Of a stretch of 64,000 nt of DNA, positions 1-10,127 are shown piece by piece (within the stretch, counting starts at the first letter, position 1; each line of letters begins with the position of its first letter). Source of the DNA: Deinococcus indicus (GTDB lineage: Bacteria > Deinococcota > Deinococci > Deinococcales > Deinococcaceae); the NCBI RefSeq assembly GCF_002198095.1, contig NZ_NHMK01000012.1:86460-150459 (forward strand), written 5' to 3'. The translations under genes and the position numbers were made by a program. The notes beneath the pieces are model-generated. The model worked only from the letters and a program-made list of their open reading frames with translations. It had not been told where the DNA came from and made no database searches.

Positions 1-953
1 GACGGCAGCGGCGCCGCCCCGTACCGGAACTCGCTGTCGTAATCGTCCTCGATGATCAGGGCGTCGTGCGTCTGCGCCCATTCCAGCAGCGCGAGCCGCC
101 TCGGAATGGACAGCCGCACGCCCAGCGGGAACTGGTGGCTGGGCGTGGTGTACACCAGCAGCGGCGCGTCCGGTCCGCCCGGCAGGGCGTCCAGGCGCAG
201 GCCGTCGTTGTCCACCGGGAGCGGCGTGATCCGCGCGCCCCGCTCCTGAAAGATCTGCCGCGCCAGCCGGTACCCCGGGTCCTCGAACGCCACGTGATCG
301 CCGGGCGCCAGGACCGCCTGCGCGATCAGGTCTACGCCCTGCAGCGCCCCGGACGTGATGATCACGTCGTCCGGGTCGCACATGAACCCCCGCGCGCGTT
401 TCAGGTACGCGGCGACCGCGCCGCGCAGGTCCGGGTCGCCCGCCGGGTCCGCGTAATCGCCGGGCAGCGGCGCGTCCGCCACCGCGCGCCACACGCGCCG
501 CCACTCGCCGCGCGTCAGGGCGTCCGTGTCGGTCTGCCCCACCCGGAACGCCAGCAGGTCCGGCGGTCCCGGATGCTCCACCTGCGGTTCCGGCACGTCC
601 CGACGCAACCAGCGGGCGCTGCGGCTGGGCGCCGGGCGGGCCGGGGCGGGCGCGCGGTCCACGGCGAGGTCCGGCGCGACGAACGTGCCGGACCGGTCCC
701 GGCCGATCAGGAACCCCTCGGCCAGCAGATCCTCGTACGCCTCGAACACCACGTTCCGGCCGACGCCCAGCGCCAGCGCCAGCGCCCGCGTGGACGGCAG
801 CCGCTGCCCCGGTTCCAGCGTCCCGCCGGACGCCGCCGCCCGCAGTTGCGCGGCCAGCTGCCGGGCCAGCCCCACGCCGGACGCGCGGTCCAGCGAGAGC
901 GGCAGGTCCACCGGGGCCGGGGCCGGACGGCCGGCAGGGGGAGAGGCGTCCAT
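1..953 (-). CDS. MocR/PdxR-type GntR-family regulator, 3' end cut by window edge
   Basis: The start at 953 gives a protein opening MDASPPAGRP, with a GntR winged-helix (residues about 20-85, including the LPSTRALA and VGRNVVFEAYEDL stretches). An aminotransferase fold type I domain follows, with LRGAVAAYL, ITSGALQG, FEDPGY, TTPSHQFPLG and DDYDSEFRYG. This is the MocR layout, in which the PLP-binding domain senses an amino or PLP compound. The PLP lysine would lie beyond position 1 and cannot be checked. It reads in the same direction as mmsA and the aminotransferase, so a GabR-like role in controlling beta-amino-acid catabolism is plausible but inferred. Confidence 0.85.
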   Translation of the reverse strand, partial: MDASPPAGRPAPAPVDLPLSLDRASGVGLARQLAAQLRAAASGGTLEPGQRLPSTRALALALGVGRNVVFEAYEDLLAEGFLIGRDRSGTFVAPDLAVDRAPAPARPAPSRSARWLRRDVPEPQVEHPGPPDLLAFRVGQTDTDALTRGEWRRVWRAVADAPLPGDYADPAGDPDLRGAVAAYLKRARGFMCDPDDVIITSGALQGVDLIAQAVLAPGDHVAFEDPGYRLARQIFQERGARITPLPVDNDGLRLDALPGGPDAPLLVYTTPSHQFPLGVRLSIPRRLALLEWAQTHDALIIEDDYDSEFRYGAAPLP

Positions 954-1017
954 CACCGCCCATTCTTACCACGCGGCCCTGCCCTCCTCCCTGCCCGCCC
1001 GGCCGGGTGCCTGGCTT

Positions 1018-1044
1018 CAGCGGTTCTGCGTCAGCGGTTCTGCG

Positions 1045-1059
<15 letters not shown>
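1018..1059. repeat. Three tandem 14-bp units at the mmsA stop codon
   Basis: The unit cagcggttctgcgt occurs at 1018-1031 and 1032-1045, with a one-base variant at 1046-1059. On the minus strand each unit spells the last codons of mmsA plus its stop (QNR-stop). The gene end has therefore been copied twice downstream of the working stop codon. The array lies in the gap between mmsA and the MocR-type gene. Confidence 0.9.
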
Positions 1060-2553
<1,494 letters not shown>

Positions 2554-2592
2554 TGGGAACTCCTGTGGAGGGGAAGGCGGGGAGGGAGAGCG

Positions 2593-3939
2593 TCAGTCGG
2601 CGGCGACGGGCGAGCCGATCATCTGATCGACCAGGGCGAGGGCTTCCTCGTAGGCGGCGAGGCCCTCGTCGAGTTCCTCGCGGGTGACCACCAGGGGCGG
2701 GCAGACCCACAGGAAGTTGAAGCGGCTGTACGCGTATACGTGGCGGCTCTTGAGGTGCGCGGCGAGGCGGCCCATCTCCGGCGAGGTGCCGTTGAACGGG
2801 GCCAGCGGCTCCTTCGTGGCCTTGTCCCGCACGAGTTCCAGGACGCTGAACAGGCCCTTGTAGCGCACGTCGCCCACGCAGGCGTACCGCGCCTTCATGG
2901 CCTCCAGGCGCTGCCCGAGGTAGTCGCCGAGTTCGCGGGTGTGCTCGAACAGCCCCTCGTCCTCGTAGACCTTCAGGTTGGCGACGGCGGCGGCCAGCGA
3001 GACCGGGTGCCCGCTGTACGTCAGGCCGCCCGCCAGGAAGTGCGTCTCGAAGTACTCCGCGATGGCGTCGCTGACGACAACCGCGCCCAGCGGCATGTAC
3101 CCGCTGGTCAGGCCCTTGGCGCAGGTGACGATGTCGGGCTTGATGCCGTAATGCTGCGTGGCGAGCCAGGTGCCGGTCCGGCCGAAGCCGCTCATGACCT
3201 CGTCGTCGATCAGGAGGATGCCGTACTTATCGCACAGGGCGCGCAGTTTCGGGTAGTAGTCGTCGGGCGGGACGAGCAGACCGTTGCTGCCGGTGATGCC
3301 CTCGACCATGATCGCGGCGATGGTGTGCGGCCCTTCCATCTGGATGATCTCCTCGATGTGCGACACGCACTCGCGCCCGCAACTGTCCGGCGTCTTCCCG
3401 AACGGGCAGCGGTAGCAGTACGGGTCGAAGGCGCGCACGATGCCGGGCACGCCGGGCTCGACCGGCCAGCGCCGGGGGTCGCCGCTGGCGGTCATGCTGC
3501 CCATCGTCGCCCCGTGGTAGGAGCGGTAGCGGGTGATGATCTTGTCGCGCCCGGTGTACAGGCGGGCGATCTTCATGGCGTTCTCGTTCGCCTCGCTGCC
3601 GCCCAGCGTGAAGAAGCTCTTGCCCAGGCCCGTCACCTCACGCAGTTTCTGCCCCAGCTGCGCGCGGACGTCCGTGGCGAAGCTCGGCCCGGCGAAACAC
3701 ATGGTGTCCACCTGCGCCTTGATGGCGTCCAGCACCGCCGGATGCTGATGCCCGACGTTGATGTTGATCAGCTGACTGGAGAAGTCCAGCCACGCGTTGC
3801 CGTCGCCGTCGAAGAAGTGGCTGCCCTTCCCACCGGTCATGTGGATGGGGTTCGTCTGCGTCTGCACGCTCCACGAGAACAGGGTGTGGTCACGGTTCGC
3901 CTGGATGATGTCGTGCGTGTCGGGATGCGGGTCGGGCAT
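2593..3939 (-). CDS. Class III PLP aminotransferase (beta-alanine / beta-aminoisobutyrate type)
   Basis: 448 aa. A fold-I omega-aminotransferase: TLGGSEANENAMKIAR, RSYHGATMGSMTASGD, IDDEVMSGFGRTG and the PLP Schiff-base lysine Lys275 in CAKGLTSGY. Start choice: an ATG at 3954 exists, but it overlaps the GGAGG that is correctly placed for the ATG at 3939. A cluster of cysteines (YCYRCPFGKTPDSCGREC) is typical of one subgroup of these enzymes. From its place between the N-carbamoyl amidohydrolase and mmsA it most likely turns beta-alanine and 3-aminoisobutyrate into the semialdehydes. Exact amino acceptor unknown. Confidence 0.9.
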   Translation of the reverse strand: MPDPHPDTHDIIQANRDHTLFSWSVQTQTNPIHMTGGKGSHFFDGDGNAWLDFSSQLININVGHQHPAVLDAIKAQVDTMCFAGPSFATDVRAQLGQKLREVTGLGKSFFTLGGSEANENAMKIARLYTGRDKIITRYRSYHGATMGSMTASGDPRRWPVEPGVPGIVRAFDPYCYRCPFGKTPDSCGRECVSHIEEIIQMEGPHTIAAIMVEGITGSNGLLVPPDDYYPKLRALCDKYGILLIDDEVMSGFGRTGTWLATQHYGIKPDIVTCAKGLTSGYMPLGAVVVSDAIAEYFETHFLAGGLTYSGHPVSLAAAVANLKVYEDEGLFEHTRELGDYLGQRLEAMKARYACVGDVRYKGLFSVLELVRDKATKEPLAPFNGTSPEMGRLAAHLKSRHVYAYSRFNFLWVCPPLVVTREELDEGLAAYEEALALVDQMIGSPVAAD

Positions 3940-4028
3940 GGGCGAAACCTCCAAAAATGACAGGGTGAACCCGGCAGTGTGCAGGGCGCAGACTTCAGAA
4001 AGAAAAGCGGAAACCGAACGTTACCCGA

Positions 4029-4071
4029 AGTGTAGTTTTTTGCGTGCCAGCGCGGCAAGAGACAGTCTGTC
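4029..4071 (-). promoter_or_regulatory. Promoter of the aminotransferase-mmsA unit with a palindrome upstream
   Basis: On the minus strand a TACACT -10 (4029-4034) is preceded by 18 bp and a TTGCCG -35 (4053-4058). Just upstream of the -35 is an 11-bp palindrome, GACAGtCTGTC (4061-4071), placed where an activator might bind. The regulator gene encoded immediately upstream (stop at 4084) is the obvious candidate. Boxes are by eye. Confidence 0.5.
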
Positions 4072-4083
4072 CAGTCGCACCGC

Positions 4084-4824
4084 CTACGTCCGTTCGGCGG
4101 CGTTGAGCGCCTCGCCCGCCTCGCTGCGCGTCAGCTCCAGCGCCAGATGCAGGCCCAGCTGCCGGCGGGGTTCGTCCAGGTCGGGCAGCATGGCGCGCAG
4201 CTGCTCCAGGCGGTAGTACACCGTCTGGCGGCGCACGCCCAGCCGCCGGGCCGTCTCGGCCATGTTGAAGTTCGTGGTCAGCAGGGCGTCCAGCGTGCCC
4301 AGCAGCGTCGAGCGGGGCCGGGCAGGCAGGTTCAGCAGCGGGCCCAGTTGCGCGCGCAGGAACGCCACGCTGCGCCCCGTCTCGGCCAGCGCGTCCAGCA
4401 GCGGCGCGAGGCTCGGATCGAGCGCCGGGCCGCCGTGATTCAGGATGCGGGCATGCGCCGCGCGGGTCAGCGCCGCGAAACTCACCTCGGAGCGGAACAC
4501 GATCAGCGGCAGCCCGTGCAGGCGCGACGCGCCCAGCAGCGCGGGCGGCACGTCGCGGAACACCTGCACGAGTTCCAGCGCCAGCCCGTGCGCGCCCCGC
4601 TGCGCCAGCGACGCCACGAAGCCCTCCAGTTCGCCGTCGTTCATGCGGGCCAGCAGCGACCCGGTCGAGAGGAGCAGTTCCCCACCCGTGAGGAACCGTG
4701 CGGCGTCCGCCACCTCCGACACATGCACCCACGTGACGGGCTGCGTCAGGTGCGCGTGCCCGCTCACGACCTCCGCGCCCGCGAACGCCGGAAGCGTCAA
4801 CAGTTCCGCCAGCGTCGGCAACAT
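4084..4824 (-). CDS. Short PucR-type transcriptional regulator
   Basis: 246 aa. The N-terminal half (LPTLAELLTLPAFAGAEVVSG, WVHVSEVADAARFLTGGELLLSTG) is a PucR N-terminal ligand domain. The C-terminal third (LLTTNFNMAETARRLGVRRQTVYYRLEQL) is the PucR-type HTH_30. The GGDEF-like middle domain of full PucR proteins (usually about 500 aa) is missing. Start: an upstream in-frame ATG at 4872 is possible, but GGAGG lies five bases before the ATG at 4824 and the domain begins there. PucR relatives respond to purine or other nitrogen-source metabolites. Here it probably controls the pyrimidine catabolic genes around it. Confidence 0.8.
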   Translation of the reverse strand: MLPTLAELLTLPAFAGAEVVSGHAHLTQPVTWVHVSEVADAARFLTGGELLLSTGSLLARMNDGELEGFVASLAQRGAHGLALELVQVFRDVPPALLGASRLHGLPLIVFRSEVSFAALTRAAHARILNHGGPALDPSLAPLLDALAETGRSVAFLRAQLGPLLNLPARPRSTLLGTLDALLTTNFNMAETARRLGVRRQTVYYRLEQLRAMLPDLDEPRRQLGLHLALELTRSEAGEALNAAERT

Positions 4825-4876
4825 CGGATCCTCCAGTCGAACAGGGGTCATGGTGACTTCAGTGTGCGCCATCTTG

Positions 4877-4899
4877 CCCTCTCCCCTTGTGGGAGAGGG
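4877..4899 (-). terminator. GC-rich hairpin between amidohydrolase and PucR-type gene
   Basis: A 9-bp perfect inverted repeat, ccctctccc / gggagaggg, with a 5-nt loop. It is followed on the plus strand by a second small palindrome around ggcgcggagcgcc. No T-tract. It could be a weak terminator after the amidohydrolase gene or part of a dispersed intergenic repeat. The spacer 4825-4976 holds nothing else recognisable. Confidence 0.35.
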
Positions 4900-4976
4900 A
4901 GGGAGGCGCGGAGCGCCGGAAGGGTGAGGGGGCGCCCGCTCGACTCTGTCTGATCTGGCCTCGCCCGAGTCTCATA

Positions 4977-6215
4977 TCAGATCCCTTTCGCGATCCAGTC
5001 CATCGTGCGGCTCGTCAGTTCGTCCAGGGCCTGCACGCTCAGGGCGAGGTGGTCCTCGCGGGTGTCCTCGATCCTGTTGTGGCTGATGCCGCGCAGGCTC
5101 TGCACGAACAGCATGACGGTGGGGATGCCCGCGCGGGCGACCTCGGCGGCGTCGTGCAGGGGCCCGCTGGGGAGGCGGTGCGCGGCAGGCGTGACGGTCA
5201 GGATGCTGGCCTCGGCGGCGTCGATCAGCATCGGGTGGAAGGGGATGGGTTCGATGTTCCAGAGATACCCGAAGGTGACGGTGCAGCCCGAGTCCTGCGC
5301 GAACTGCGTGGCGGCGTCCTGCGCGTCCTGCCACATGGCGGCGAGCTTGTCGGCGTCGAGGTGGCGCTGGTCGAGGGTGAGTTCGCAGGTCTCGACGACG
5401 CTGGTGACGATGCCGGGCAGGGTCTTGACGCTGCCAACCGTGCACACGCCCCCGTGCCGCGCGGCGATGTCGTAGATGGCCTGCCCGAAGCGTCCGGCAG
5501 CGAGGAAGGCGTCGCGGCGGACGTTCATGGGCGTGCTGCCGCTGTGCGCGGCCTGCCCGTGGAACGTGATGGTGTGCCGTTCGACGCCGACCGTGCCGAG
5601 CACCGCCCCGAGGGGTAGGTCGAGTCCTTCGAGGACGGGGCCCTGTTCGATGTGCAGTTCGAGGTACGCGGCGGCGTCCCTCAGTTCCGCGCGGGCGTCC
5701 GGGGCGTCCGCGAGGGTGATGCCGACGCGGCTCAGGGCGTCTTCGAGGCTCACGCCGTCGCGGTCTTTCAGTTTGCGCATCTCGGTCACGTCGAGGTTAC
5801 CCCCGGCGGCGCTGGACCCGTACAGGCTGCGGCCGAAGCGGGCACCTTCCTCGTCGGCCCAGTCCACCAGTTTCAGCGTGACGGGCGGCCGCCCGGCGTA
5901 CTGCTCGTTCACGCGCCGCAGGACCTCCAGGCCCGCCAGGACGTTCAGGCAGCCGTCCAGCCACCCGCCGTTCGGGACAGAGTCGAGGTGCCCGCCGATC
6001 AGCAGGGCGCGGTCGCTCTCGCCGGGCAGGGTCGCCCACCAGTTCCCGGCGGCGTCCATGTGCTGCGTGACGGGCAGCGCGTCCAGCCGCTCCTTCAGGA
6101 ACGCGCGGGCGGCGACCCAGGTGTCCGTGAACGCCACCCGCTGCGCGCCGTGCTCGTCCCCGGTCAATTCACGCAGGGCTTTCAGTTCGTCGATGGTTCG
6201 TTGAGGATCAAGCAT
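4977..6215 (-). CDS. M20-family N-carbamoyl-beta-amino-acid amidohydrolase (beta-ureidopropionase role)
   Basis: 412 aa, typical of the allantoate/N-carbamoyl-amino-acid amidohydrolases (dimeric, two metals). Metal and catalytic motifs are present: GGHLDSVPNGGWLDG, WADEEGARFG, LHIEQGPVLE, and SGPLHDA near the C-terminus. The bridging-domain histidine occurs in HGQAAHSGSTPM. The start at 6215 is fixed by AAGGAG four bases upstream; the in-frame ATG at 6287 lies in a hairpin. It should release beta-alanine or beta-aminoisobutyrate, CO2 and ammonia from the dihydropyrimidinase product. Allantoate is an alternative substrate for the family, but the neighbours favour pyrimidines. Confidence 0.88.
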   Translation of the reverse strand: MLDPQRTIDELKALRELTGDEHGAQRVAFTDTWVAARAFLKERLDALPVTQHMDAAGNWWATLPGESDRALLIGGHLDSVPNGGWLDGCLNVLAGLEVLRRVNEQYAGRPPVTLKLVDWADEEGARFGRSLYGSSAAGGNLDVTEMRKLKDRDGVSLEDALSRVGITLADAPDARAELRDAAAYLELHIEQGPVLEGLDLPLGAVLGTVGVERHTITFHGQAAHSGSTPMNVRRDAFLAAGRFGQAIYDIAARHGGVCTVGSVKTLPGIVTSVVETCELTLDQRHLDADKLAAMWQDAQDAATQFAQDSGCTVTFGYLWNIEPIPFHPMLIDAAEASILTVTPAAHRLPSGPLHDAAEVARAGIPTVMLFVQSLRGISHNRIEDTREDHLALSVQALDELTSRTMDWIAKGI

Positions 6216-6234
6216 GAGTCTCCTTCGGAGACAG

Positions 6235-6293
6235 TCGATGGTTGAAAGTCGATGGTGAAAGGAAAATCCCAGTCCATCAACTTTCAACCATCA
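6235..6293 (-). terminator. Near-perfect hairpin after the ABC binding-protein gene
   Basis: The arms 6235-6255 (tcgatggttgaaagtcgatgg) and 6274-6293 are inverted repeats with about one mismatch across 20 bp. They follow the binding-protein stop within 6 bp and precede the amidohydrolase ribosome site. It may act as an attenuator or an RNA-stabilising stem between importer and enzyme genes. There is no clear T-run. Confidence 0.5.
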
Positions 6294-6298
6294 ACCAT

Positions 6299-7360
6299 CT
6301 ACTTCTTCCCGGTGGCTTTTTCCCACACCTTGTACGTGACGGCGGCGGGGGCCGGGTCGGCTTTCAGGATGCCGAGGCTCTTGAGCAGCGTGACGTTGGC
6401 CTTGTACGTGGCGGGGTCGAGGTACCCGGCGCGGCCTTTCAGGGTGGGGCCGGCGTTGTACAGCTTGGCGACTTCGGCCATCTGCCAGGTCTGGTGGCTC
6501 GCGGCGCTGGAGCGCGTGCCTGACCCCTTGCAGGTGTTGCCGCAGTTCACGAGAACGGTCTGCACGGCTTCCTTCTGGTTCTTCACGGCGTAGTTCCAGC
6601 CTTTCAGGGTGGCGCGCACGAGTTTGGCCGCGATGTCCTCGCCGCTCTGGCCGCTGCCCTTGAAGTTCTTGTTCGCCAGGGTGCGTTCGGTGGTGAAGAT
6701 CAGGTCCTCAAGGAGGTTGATGCCGTAGTCGCTGGCGTTGAAGATCTGGAGTTTGTCGAGCGGGTAGCCCAGCCCGACGATCTGGTTGACCTCGTTGTAG
6801 GTCATGGCGGACACCAGATCGACCTTGTCGGGGAAGACGATGCTGGGATCGAAGGGGTACGTGACGGCCTGCACGCTGGGGTTGCTGACCGAGGAGTCGA
6901 GGCTGGTGGTCAGGCCGTACTTCTTCAGGAGGGCCACGGCGGGGTACTCGTTCCCGCTGGGCCACACGCCCACGCGCTTGCCCTTGAAGTCGGCGGGGGT
7001 CTTGATGCCGCTGCTTTTCAGGGACACGAGGGTGTAGCCGCTCTTCTGGAACAGCTGCGCGATGTGCACGACCGGGATGCCCTGCTGCCGGGCGGTCAGC
7101 AGGTCGGTGATCCAGGTGGTACCGAAGTCGGCGGTGCCGGTGGCGACGGTCTGAATGGGGCTCTGGTCGCCGGTCGGGAGGAACTGCACGTCCAGCCCTT
7201 CGGCTTTGTAGTAGCCCTTGGCCTGCGCGACGAAGAACCCGGCGAACTGCGCCTGCGGGAACCACTTGAGCTGCACCTTGACGGGCACGAGTTTCTGCGC
7301 GGAGGCGCTGGAGGCGGCGGTCAGGAGCAGGGCGGCCAGGATCAGGGTGCTGCGTTTCAT
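6299..7360 (-). CDS. NMT1/THI5-like ABC transporter substrate-binding protein
   Basis: 353 aa. Residues 1-22 (MKRSTLILAALLLTAASSASA) form a Sec signal peptide with an AXA cleavage site and no lipobox. The mature part starts KVQLKWFPQAQFAGFFVAQAKG, the hallmark of the NMT1/ThiY-like pyrimidine/nitrate/taurine binding family. Start 7360 has GGAGG five bases upstream. An upstream in-frame extension into the permease gene is only an open frame. With the two permeases and ATPase it makes a complete importer. THI5-like proteins bind pyrimidines, which suits a uracil/thymine or related substrate here. Confidence 0.9.
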   Translation of the reverse strand: MKRSTLILAALLLTAASSASAQKLVPVKVQLKWFPQAQFAGFFVAQAKGYYKAEGLDVQFLPTGDQSPIQTVATGTADFGTTWITDLLTARQQGIPVVHIAQLFQKSGYTLVSLKSSGIKTPADFKGKRVGVWPSGNEYPAVALLKKYGLTTSLDSSVSNPSVQAVTYPFDPSIVFPDKVDLVSAMTYNEVNQIVGLGYPLDKLQIFNASDYGINLLEDLIFTTERTLANKNFKGSGQSGEDIAAKLVRATLKGWNYAVKNQKEAVQTVLVNCGNTCKGSGTRSSAASHQTWQMAEVAKLYNAGPTLKGRAGYLDPATYKANVTLLKSLGILKADPAPAAVTYKVWEKATGKK

Positions 7361-7407
7361 GGGAACCTCCGGGGAGTGGGGAGCGCGTTCGGGTGAAACG
7401 GGGTCGG

Positions 7408-8370
7408 TCAGGAGCGGCGGGGCAGCAGCCGCGCCTCGGCGGCGCTGACAAGCGCGAAGAAGGCAATCCCGGCAATGCTGGCGAGCACGATGGCGGCCCA
7501 GACGACGTCCAGTCCGAAGCGGCCCACCTCGATCTGGATGCGGAAGCCCAGGCCGTGCCCGTTCGTGCCGAAGAACTCGGCGACGATGGCGGAGATCAGG
7601 GCCAGGGTGCTGGCGACTTTCAGGGCGCCGAACACGAACGGCAGCGCGCCGGGCACGCGGACGTCCCGGAAGGTCTGCGTGGGCGTGGCGGCGTAGGTGT
7701 GCATCAGGTCCAGGTGCAGCCGCGAGGCGCTCTGCAGGCCGCGCACGGCGCCCACCACGACGGGAAACAGGACGGTAACGGCCACGACGACCGTCTTGCT
7801 GGGCCAGTCCAGCCCGACGGCTTTCACGATGACGGGTGCGAGCGCCACGATGGGAATCGAGGAGAACAGCGCGGCGTACGGCAGCAGCCCGCGTTCCAGA
7901 AAGCGGAAGCGCACGACGAGCAGCGCCAGCGCCAGCCCCAGCACCGTGCCCGCCAGGAAGCCCAGCAGCGCCTCCAGCACGAAGGTGGTGTACGTGTCCT
8001 GTAGCAGCACGCTGCGGGCGGTCCACAGGGCGCTCAGCACGCGGCCCGGCGTAGGAATCAGTCCGGCGGGGACGGCGTAGGCGCGCAGCAGCGCCTCGGT
8101 GCCCAGCACCGCCAGGAGCAGCGTGAACGCGGCGGGCAGCGTGCGGGCCGCGCGGGACTCGCCCTGCGCCGCGCCGCGCACACCGAAGGCGCCCACGGCC
8201 AGCAGGGCGAGGATGCCCGCCAGCCACGCCCGCGCGTCCGGGGGCGTGCCCTCGCCGGGCGTGGGGAGGGTCAGCGCGGCGAGCAGCAGGCCCCCCACGC
8301 CGATCAGCAGCGCGGCAGCGGTCAGCAGCGTCCCGCCGGGCCGGGCGGCGAGGGTGCGCGCGGGCGTCAT
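7408..8370 (-). CDS. ABC transporter permease (SsuC/TauC type), second copy
   Basis: 320 aa with about seven hydrophobic segments. The binding-protein-dependent transport EAA loop is visible around residues 225-245 (LMHTYAATPTQTFRDVRVPGALPF). Start 8370 is ATG in an ATGA overlap with the stop of the upstream permease, with GGAG six bases before it. An ATG at 8382 is also possible. It forms the membrane channel with the paralogous permease encoded just upstream. The N-terminal 100 residues are longer than usual for the family. Confidence 0.88.
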   Translation of the reverse strand: MTPARTLAARPGGTLLTAAALLIGVGGLLLAALTLPTPGEGTPPDARAWLAGILALLAVGAFGVRGAAQGESRAARTLPAAFTLLLAVLGTEALLRAYAVPAGLIPTPGRVLSALWTARSVLLQDTYTTFVLEALLGFLAGTVLGLALALLVVRFRFLERGLLPYAALFSSIPIVALAPVIVKAVGLDWPSKTVVVAVTVLFPVVVGAVRGLQSASRLHLDLMHTYAATPTQTFRDVRVPGALPFVFGALKVASTLALISAIVAEFFGTNGHGLGFRIQIEVGRFGLDVVWAAIVLASIAGIAFFALVSAAEARLLPRRS

Positions 8371-9239
8371 CGTCTGCTCCATGGCGTCACCCACCTCTCC
8401 AGCGCGTTCACCAGGGCGACCAGCGTCACGCCCAGCACCGCGCCGTAGCCCATGATCACCCACAGGGCCACCGTGTCACTGGCCCGCGAGTTCTCGGCGA
8501 GCATCTTGCCCAGCCCGGAGAACGAGATGGTGCTGATCTCCGCGACGATGCTGCCCACCAGCGCGGACGTCACCGCCACCTTCAGCGCCGTGAACAGGTG
8601 CGGGAGGCTGGCCGGGAAGCGCAGCAGCCGGTACGTCTGCGCGGAAGAAGCATGGTAGGTGCGCATCAGGTCCAGGTGCAACGGATCGGCGCTGCGCAGG
8701 CCGCGGCTCATGCCGACCGCGACTGGGAAGAACGCGATGTACGCCGCGATGATCGCCTTCGGCAGGAAGCCCTGCACGCCGTACTGCCCGAGCAGCACCG
8801 CCAGCATGGGCGCGATCGCCACGACGGGCACCGTCTGCGACGCGACCAGCCACGGCAGCGTGGCCCGCTCGAAGGCCTGGCTGGCGACGAGCAGCAGCGC
8901 CAGCCCGATCCCGGTCACGGTCGCCAGCAGCAGGCCCAGCAGCGTCTCCCCGGCGGTGACGCCCACGTTGTACGGCAGCGCCAGTGGCGACGTGACCGGC
9001 GTACTCAGGCGCACGAAGCCCTGCGCGAGCTGCGCCGGGGCGGGCACCACCGGGTTGCGCAACTGCGAGGCGCAGGCCAGCGCCGTCCGGCAGTCCAGTT
9101 CCGCGCCGCTCGCCAGGGTCCGCCCCGCCGGGCCGACGTTCGCGGCGAGCATCAGCGGCCAGTACAGCGCCGCCGCGATCAACGCCACGATCAGCATCGG
9201 GCCCAGACCCGCCACGCGTGAGGGCCGCAGGGCGGTCAC
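8367..9239 (-). CDS. ABC transporter permease (SsuC/TauC type), first copy
   Basis: 290 aa with a GTG start at 9239, 13 bp after the ATPase stop. The EAA-like loop LMRTYHASSAQTYRLLRFPASLPHLFTALK is present, followed by transmembrane helices. A periplasmic loop (about residues 37-85) carries two cysteines. Paralogous to the next gene, so the importer is a heterodimeric channel. Translational coupling downstream through ATGA. Confidence 0.88.
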   Translation of the reverse strand: MTALRPSRVAGLGPMLIVALIAAALYWPLMLAANVGPAGRTLASGAELDCRTALACASQLRNPVVPAPAQLAQGFVRLSTPVTSPLALPYNVGVTAGETLLGLLLATVTGIGLALLLVASQAFERATLPWLVASQTVPVVAIAPMLAVLLGQYGVQGFLPKAIIAAYIAFFPVAVGMSRGLRSADPLHLDLMRTYHASSAQTYRLLRFPASLPHLFTALKVAVTSALVGSIVAEISTISFSGLGKMLAENSRASDTVALWVIMGYGAVLGVTLVALVNALERWVTPWSRR

Positions 9240-9252
9240 GGCCTCCCCCCGC

Positions 9253-10065
9253 TCACGCGTGTCCCTTCTTGAGCAGTTCGCGGATCTCGGTGGCGAGCGT
9301 GAAGAAACGTGGGTCCTCGCGGGTGTCGTCGCTGCGCGGGTGGGGCAGGTCGATGTCCACGACGCCCTCGATGCGGCCGGGGCGGGCGGTCATGACGACC
9401 ACGCGGGTACTCAGGAACACCGCTTCCGGGATGGAGTGCGTCACGAAGATCACGGTCTTGCCCGTCTCGCGCCACAGGCGCAGCAGTTCCAGGTTCAGAT
9501 GCTCGCGGGTGATCTCGTCGAGCGCGCCGAAGGGTTCGTCCATGAACAGCAGCGGCGGGTCGAACGCCAGCGCGCGGGCGATGCTCACGCGCTGCTGCAT
9601 CCCACCGGACAGCTGCCAGGGGTAGTTCCGCTCGAACTTCTCCAGACCCACCAGCTTCAGCATCTCGCGCGCCCGCGCTACCCGGTCGCCGGGCACGTTC
9701 ATGACCTCCAGCGGCAGCAGCACGTTTTTCAGCACCGTGCGCCACTCCATCAGGGCGGGCGCCTGGAACACGTACCCGTACTGCCGTTCGCGCCGGGCCT
9801 CGTCGGCGGGGCGGCCCGCGATGAGCAGTTCCCCGCCGGTGGGTTGTTCCAGGTCGGCCATCAGGCGCAGCAGGGTGGTCTTCCCGCAGCCGCTCGGGCC
9901 GATCAGGCTGATGAACTCGCCCCGCTGGATGCTGAGGTTGGCGTCTTTCAGCGCGACCGTCTCCCCGCCGGGCACCGGAAAGACCTTCTGCAGGTCGCGG
10001 ATGGACACGATGGGCGGCTCACCCAGGGTCGGGCTGACCTGCGGGCTGGGGTTGGTGTACGTCAC
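9253..10065 (-). CDS. ABC transporter ATP-binding protein (SsuB/TauB/NitD type)
   Basis: 270 aa. Walker A GPSGCGKTTLL, signature LSGGMQQR, Walker B LLFMDEPFGALD, and an H-loop in FVTHSIPEAVF. GTG start at 10065 with AAGGAGG four bases upstream. It energises the importer encoded by the next three genes. Located 62 bp downstream of dihydropyrimidinase, so transport and catabolism are probably cotranscribed. Confidence 0.92.
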   Translation of the reverse strand: MTYTNPSPQVSPTLGEPPIVSIRDLQKVFPVPGGETVALKDANLSIQRGEFISLIGPSGCGKTTLLRLMADLEQPTGGELLIAGRPADEARRERQYGYVFQAPALMEWRTVLKNVLLPLEVMNVPGDRVARAREMLKLVGLEKFERNYPWQLSGGMQQRVSIARALAFDPPLLFMDEPFGALDEITREHLNLELLRLWRETGKTVIFVTHSIPEAVFLSTRVVVMTARPGRIEGVVDIDLPHPRSDDTREDPRFFTLATEIRELLKKGHA

Positions 10066-10127
10066 GTCTCCTCCTTGGACCTCCGGACCCTGTCCGGTTC
10101 AGCGTGCCTGGAACCCTCTGCCCGCTC

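Noticed and set aside
4825..4872. Upstream ATG for the PucR-like gene
   Set aside because: GGAGG with ideal spacing and the domain start both point to the ATG at 4824.
6299..8227. 642-aa version of the ABC binding protein
   Set aside because: The extension runs antiframe through the permease gene; signal peptide and GGAGG fix the start at 7360.
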